A stretch of 43,946 nt of DNA, from contig CACYNF010000010.1 in assembly GCA_902775595.1 (NCBI GenBank), positions 1 to 43,946 of the forward strand, read 5' to 3'. This DNA is from an uncultured bacterium (GTDB taxonomy: Bacteria > Verrucomicrobiota > Kiritimatiellia > RFP12 > UBA1067). The notes beneath the pieces are model-generated. The model did no database searches, was not told where the DNA came from, and worked only from the letters and a program-made list of their open reading frames with translations. Positions 40,198 through 43,946 of the stretch are shown piece after piece (position 1 is the stretch's first letter; every line of letters starts with the position of its first letter). The position numbers were made by a program, and so were the translations under genes.

Positions 40198-43023
40198 ATG
40201 AAAAAGCCGCAGATTGAATGTCTCAAATCGCCTTCCATGCCGCTATCTTCGCACAATCGCAGCGGTGCGATTCTTGCAACTTTTCTCGCCGCGCTGTGTG
40301 CCGCAGCGGCGATCGGTGACACGCTCGACACGACGCCGTTTTCCAAAAAGATTCCGATAACGATTTCCGGCTACGCGGGTTCGACGGAACTGACCGATTT
40401 CCCGGTGCTCGTCACGCTGGCGGAAAATGCGCCGATTGGTTTTTCCTACAACGACTGCGCGACGGACGGCGCTGATCTGCGTTTCGCGGATGCGACCGGT
40501 GCGCTGCTCTCGCACGAGATTGAGACGTGGGATAAGACGGGAACGTCCTGTGTCTGGGTGAAGGTGCCGTCCATCGTCGGCACGGCCACGAAGATTACCT
40601 GCTACTACGGCGCGGACGGCGCGGCCACTTTGCCGACGGTTAGCGCAACCGATGTCTGGTCGCGCTACGCGGCCGTCTTCCACGGCGGCGCGTCGATTGC
40701 CGATGCAACTGGCCATGCGACTGCAATTACCGTTAATGGTGCCACGACCGAGACGACCGGCGGCAAGGCGGGCGGCGTGATGACGAAGGGCAACGTCAAG
40801 GGCGTACTCTTCTCGAACCCCGTCGACTCCGGGGCGCTTTCGTCGATCGACAACTTCTCGTTTTCGGGATGGTTCAAGACGACCGGCGTGCGCGGCTCGG
40901 TCCTTCTCGTCAACAAGGACCGCTACGACTGGGCGAAAGACGGTTTTATTGCCATTGTCGAAGGCGGAAAGTATTTTTCCGTCGGCGTTGGCGTGAATGG
41001 TTCGGGGGCGCATCAGCCCGCATCCAGCAACGGCAAGGGCGCGCTTGTCGCCGGCACGTGGGGGCACGTCGCCTTCCGATACGACAAGTCGGTGACGACG
41101 CTCGTCTCCTACTTCGATGGAGATGAAATCTATTCGACGGCCTCTGCGCGGAACATTCTCGATCCCGGGAAGACGACGTGGGCCTTCGGCGGACACCAGG
41201 ACTCCACGGATTATTGCTTTCAGGGCGACATGGACGAAGTGCGCGTCCTGAACGGGACCGCCTCGCCGGACTGGATCAAGGCGGAATATGATTCGGTCAG
41301 CGCGCCGACATCGTTCGCCGTCCTTGATGGCGTCGTGGAGGTGGATCATACCGCTCCTGTTCTCGCAACGCCTGTTCTCGTGCGCAATGCGGACGGCTCG
41401 TTCACAGTCTCGGTCGAGGTGTCGGAAAGCATTCCAGACTCGATTGTCTGCACGGCTGGCGGCACCGACTTCACGATGACGACATCCGATACGGCGCTTC
41501 CCGCAACCTATTCCGCCGTCGTTTCGGGTCTTTCCGCCGGAACATACACGGCCACCGTCGCCGCGACGGCGACGAGTGGAACGGTTGTTTCTATGACATG
41601 CCCGACGGTGTTCCACGTCGGCGCGCTTGCCGTAGCCGCCGTCGCGAACGCCGACGAAGGTTCGCTCGCGCCGGGCACGTTCCGCATCGCGCGCGCTGAC
41701 GCCGACGCGACGGGGCTTCCCGCGCTCACGGTCAGCGTGGCGTTTTCGGGCGCGGGACTTGATGCGGTGTCCGATCCGGGTGTGACGTTTGTCACGATTC
41801 CGGTGGGCGAGGCTTCGATCGATATTACCATCACGCCTGTCTATACAACAGCCGTCGATGCCGATGCAGAACTCGTGCTGACCGTCTCGGGCGATACGGT
41901 GGGAACGTCCTCCACCGCGACGATGACCATCGTCAACGCAACCTTCGACCCGGCGGTGCGCTACGTCGCCACGTCGGGCGACGACGCGAACCACGGCGGC
42001 ACGCCGGCTCTGCCGAAGAAGACCATCGCCGCTGCGGTGGCCTCGCTGGAAGACATCGCGCAGACGATGCCCTGCACGGTCCGCGTCGCGCCGGGGCTGT
42101 ATCCGTTTCAATCCGAGCTTTCGATCGAGGGGGCCATTCGAATCATTGGCGAGGGCGACACGGTGTCGTCCGTTGTCGTGTCCAATGCCCAGGCTTCAGG
42201 CAATTCTTACCAGCACCAACGCTTGTTTGTCATCAATCATGCGGAAGCCCTAGTTGCAAATTTGACGATGCAAAAGGGAGAAGGCTACGGGGATCAGGAT
42301 GGCGGCAATTTCTATATCGGATCGGCAGGCGGAATGGTCTCCAACTGTTTTGTGGAGGCCGGTTATGCACGCGACAACGCCCAGGCCGCCGGTGCCAGGC
42401 TTGATGCGGGCGTCGTCACGCACACAGTCTTCCGAGGTAATCGTTCGAATTCGGGGTCCGTCAATTGGGAAGGCAACCGCGCAGGCGTCCTCCAGCTCAA
42501 CGGTTCGGCCCGTGCCGAGGACTGCCTTTTCGACCAGAACAACCAGAACAAGGCCGTCACGCTGATCAACCTCGGCGGCTCGTCCGTCATGCGCAACTGC
42601 ACGATCGTCGATTCCGGGCTGTCCGTCACGAACGACTACTGCAAGGAATGGTCGGCCCTGCGGATCGCCTCGGGTGCGACGGTGCAGAACGTCGTCATCG
42701 CAGGCGTGACGAACACCGTGGACGGCTCGGCTGTTTTGCCGACAGGAACAGTGGCCAAATTTGCCAACGGCGCTGTCGATGGCGACATTTCGGAATTGGC
42801 TTTCCCCGAGGGCACGATCACCGGCACGGCGTCGTCGTTCTTCAAGGACTACGCGAACGGAGACTACACGCCGAAGACGGACGGGCCGCTCGTCAACAAG
42901 GGCGCGAACTACGAAGGGATGGCGTCGGTAGATCTCGCGGGCAACCCGCGCAAGGTCGGCAGCAAGATCGACATCGGATGCTATGAATTGCGGTCGACGC
43001 CGCTCGCCATAATCATCCGCTGA
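40198..43023 (+). CDS. Large secreted surface protein: DUF2341, LamG, beta domains, right-handed beta-helix
   Basis: The 941-residue protein starts with a long signal region (hydrophobic core about 24-40, ending AAAIGD). Residues about 45-140 match DUF2341 (FPVLVTLAENA, DGADLRFADATG, HEIETWD, WVKVPSI, YYGADG). A LamG/concanavalin-like domain follows (about 150-365, FSGWFKTTG, DEVRVLNG). Two beta-sandwich segments, one Calx-beta-like (about 470-580), lead to a parallel beta-helix from about 583 (YVATSGDDANHGGTPALPKKTIAAA, VRVAPGLYP) ending VDLAGNPRKVGSKIDIGCYE. Such proteins bind or present at polysaccharides; no catalytic residues can be assigned. It is transcribed from its own regulated promoter, with the M14 peptidase gene 15 bp downstream. 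Confidence 0.8.
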   Translation: MKKPQIECLKSPSMPLSSHNRSGAILATFLAALCAAAAIGDTLDTTPFSKKIPITISGYAGSTELTDFPVLVTLAENAPIGFSYNDCATDGADLRFADATGALLSHEIETWDKTGTSCVWVKVPSIVGTATKITCYYGADGAATLPTVSATDVWSRYAAVFHGGASIADATGHATAITVNGATTETTGGKAGGVMTKGNVKGVLFSNPVDSGALSSIDNFSFSGWFKTTGVRGSVLLVNKDRYDWAKDGFIAIVEGGKYFSVGVGVNGSGAHQPASSNGKGALVAGTWGHVAFRYDKSVTTLVSYFDGDEIYSTASARNILDPGKTTWAFGGHQDSTDYCFQGDMDEVRVLNGTASPDWIKAEYDSVSAPTSFAVLDGVVEVDHTAPVLATPVLVRNADGSFTVSVEVSESIPDSIVCTAGGTDFTMTTSDTALPATYSAVVSGLSAGTYTATVAATATSGTVVSMTCPTVFHVGALAVAAVANADEGSLAPGTFRIARADADATGLPALTVSVAFSGAGLDAVSDPGVTFVTIPVGEASIDITITPVYTTAVDADAELVLTVSGDTVGTSSTATMTIVNATFDPAVRYVATSGDDANHGGTPALPKKTIAAAVASLEDIAQTMPCTVRVAPGLYPFQSELSIEGAIRIIGEGDTVSSVVVSNAQASGNSYQHQRLFVINHAEALVANLTMQKGEGYGDQDGGNFYIGSAGGMVSNCFVEAGYARDNAQAAGARLDAGVVTHTVFRGNRSNSGSVNWEGNRAGVLQLNGSARAEDCLFDQNNQNKAVTLINLGGSSVMRNCTIVDSGLSVTNDYCKEWSALRIASGATVQNVVIAGVTNTVDGSAVLPTGTVAKFANGAVDGDISELAFPEGTITGTASSFFKDYANGDYTPKTDGPLVNKGANYEGMASVDLAGNPRKVGSKIDIGCYELRSTPLAIIIR

Positions 43024-43038
43024 CGGGAGGAGACAGAT

Positions 43039-43946
43039 ATGCGCCATGCAATGGTGGCGATCGCAGCCCTCGCAGTGTTCACCCCGCTCGCCGCGGCGGC
43101 CTATACCGTCGACGCGGAAATTCCGGCGGGGAACATCGTCGTGAAGTCGATCGAAGGTGATGTCGTAAAGCTGAAACAGGACTTCCGCGACACGCCCGGA
43201 CACTGGTTCTACTGGGCGTTCCGCGTCAGAGGCGCCGCGGGCCGGACGCTCACCTTCGATTTCGGCGACTCGGCCGCGGTTGGCTCTCGCGGCGCGGCGG
43301 TTTCGGAAGACTGCGGCGGACACTGGCGCTGGTCCGACTTCGAGAGGGACGATCCGCGCGACCCGGCGACGGGAGACCACGCATCGTACACGACCTTCAC
43401 CTGGAAGTTCGGCCCGGACGACAACGAGGTGTGGTTCTCGCAGACCTTCCCGTACTCGCAGTCCGACTGGGAGGCCTTCCTCGCGGCGCACGCGGCGGAC
43501 TACGGCAGGGTCTTCGTCACCAACACCCTGTGCCTCTCGGAGAAGGGGCGTCACGTCGAGACAGGACGCTTCGGACGCATCGACGGCAGGGCCAAATACC
43601 GCATGTTCGTCACTTCGCGCCACCACTGCGCGGAGACGACGGCGACGTTTGTGATGGAAGGGCTTCTGTCGGCCGTCTTCGGCGATGACGAACTCGGACG
43701 CTGGATGCGCGAGAACATCGAGATACGCGCCGTTCCGTTCGTCGACAAGGACGGAGTTGTTGACGGCGACCAGGGGAAGAACCGCAGGCCCTACGACCAC
43801 TGCCGCGACTACAACGACGACAGACCATCCATCCACCCCGAGATCAAGGCAATCCGCGAGACGCTGGAGAAGTGGGCGAAGGAGAGCGGGGCGCCGTCCG
43901 TCGTGATGGACCTGCACTGCCCGTGGCTCCGCGGCAGCTGGTTCAA
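43039..43946 (+). CDS. M14-family zinc carboxypeptidase, 3' end beyond window
   Basis: The frame opens at ATG 43039 (GGAGGA 6-10 nt upstream) and is still open at the window end (302 codons). Signal peptide 1-21 (ends LAAAA). An N-terminal beta-sandwich (about 22-140) precedes the catalytic domain, as in the AGBL/Nna1-like M14 group. Zinc ligands H196 and E199 lie in SRHHCAET and H293 in DLHCP; R256 and the NDD of DHCRDYNDDRP fit the substrate-binding Arg and Asn-Asp region. The final catalytic Glu would lie outside. It would trim C-terminal residues of peptides outside the cytoplasm. Confidence 0.85.
   Translation, partial: MRHAMVAIAALAVFTPLAAAAYTVDAEIPAGNIVVKSIEGDVVKLKQDFRDTPGHWFYWAFRVRGAAGRTLTFDFGDSAAVGSRGAAVSEDCGGHWRWSDFERDDPRDPATGDHASYTTFTWKFGPDDNEVWFSQTFPYSQSDWEAFLAAHAADYGRVFVTNTLCLSEKGRHVETGRFGRIDGRAKYRMFVTSRHHCAETTATFVMEGLLSAVFGDDELGRWMRENIEIRAVPFVDKDGVVDGDQGKNRRPYDHCRDYNDDRPSIHPEIKAIRETLEKWAKESGAPSVVMDLHCPWLRGSWF

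Noticed and set aside
1-43946. tRNA, rRNA or known riboswitch genes
   Set aside because: I looked for tRNA-like cloverleaf ends and conserved riboswitch cores in the spacers and saw none; a covariance-model search would be decisive.

Overview
The window is a 44 kb chromosomal segment of a GC-rich (roughly 60-65 % by eye), diderm, probably anaerobic bacterium. A PVC-superphylum host, most like gut Kiritimatiellota/Verrucomicrobiota, is my inference. It rests on an ExbB/ExbD/ExbD cluster next to a membrane-anchored squalene-cyclase-like toroid protein, secreted proteins with DUF2341/LamG and thrombospondin-type-3-like ends, anaerobic redox genes (NfnAB, rubredoxin, a C_GCAxxG_C_C protein), and many short-leader transcripts from extended -10 promoters.

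Layout. 1-413: 3' end of a REP-associated (RAYT) transposase and two copies of a GGGG-TCTGT-CCCC hairpin. 414-2307: mrp, a membrane J-domain protein and ruvC in overlapping order, then a 45-residue rubredoxin. 2308-4574 (minus): nfnB and nfnA, the flavin-based electron-bifurcating transhydrogenase. 4681-6533: rluB, a C_GCAxxG_C_C redox protein, a long imperfect palindrome, and tsaC/sua5. 6564-11619: a mannitol-dehydrogenase-family oxidoreductase overlapping an AddB-like nuclease, and convergent tcdA. 11640-15990: an AT-richer accessory stretch with two secreted proteins of unknown function, a 640 bp gene-poor spacer and a HigBA toxin-antitoxin pair directly in front of addA. 16023-18962: AddA-like helicase-nuclease. 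19019-29330: a likely operon of two exported TPR proteins, ExbB, two ExbDs, a TonB-like membrane protein whose periplasmic part is an alpha/alpha toroid, a LolC/E-type permease, LolD and an OmpR-type response regulator. 29428-31159: rpsT and pgk. 31329-43946: export-heavy region with a C10 (streptopain-like) protease, a clan GH-A-like glycosidase, a NarL-type response regulator with its hybrid-less histidine kinase, a DUF2341/LamG/beta-helix surface protein and a truncated M14 carboxypeptidase.

How the genes fit together. tsaC (t6A synthesis) and tcdA (conversion to ct6A) act in the same tRNA modification path. AddA and AddB form one recombination nuclease but are split by the accessory stretch. 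The most interesting unit is the TPR-ExbBD-toroid-Lol block: it has the motor parts of a TonB/Tol system, but the energy-transducing protein carries a squalene-cyclase-like toroid where TonB would have its C-terminal domain, and it sits next to lipoprotein-export genes. Non-coding signals are also rich: a shared extended -10 promoter, several candidate leaderless starts, short 7-9 bp tandem repeats in genes and spacers, and a hairpin repeat pair that brackets the toxin-antitoxin cassette.
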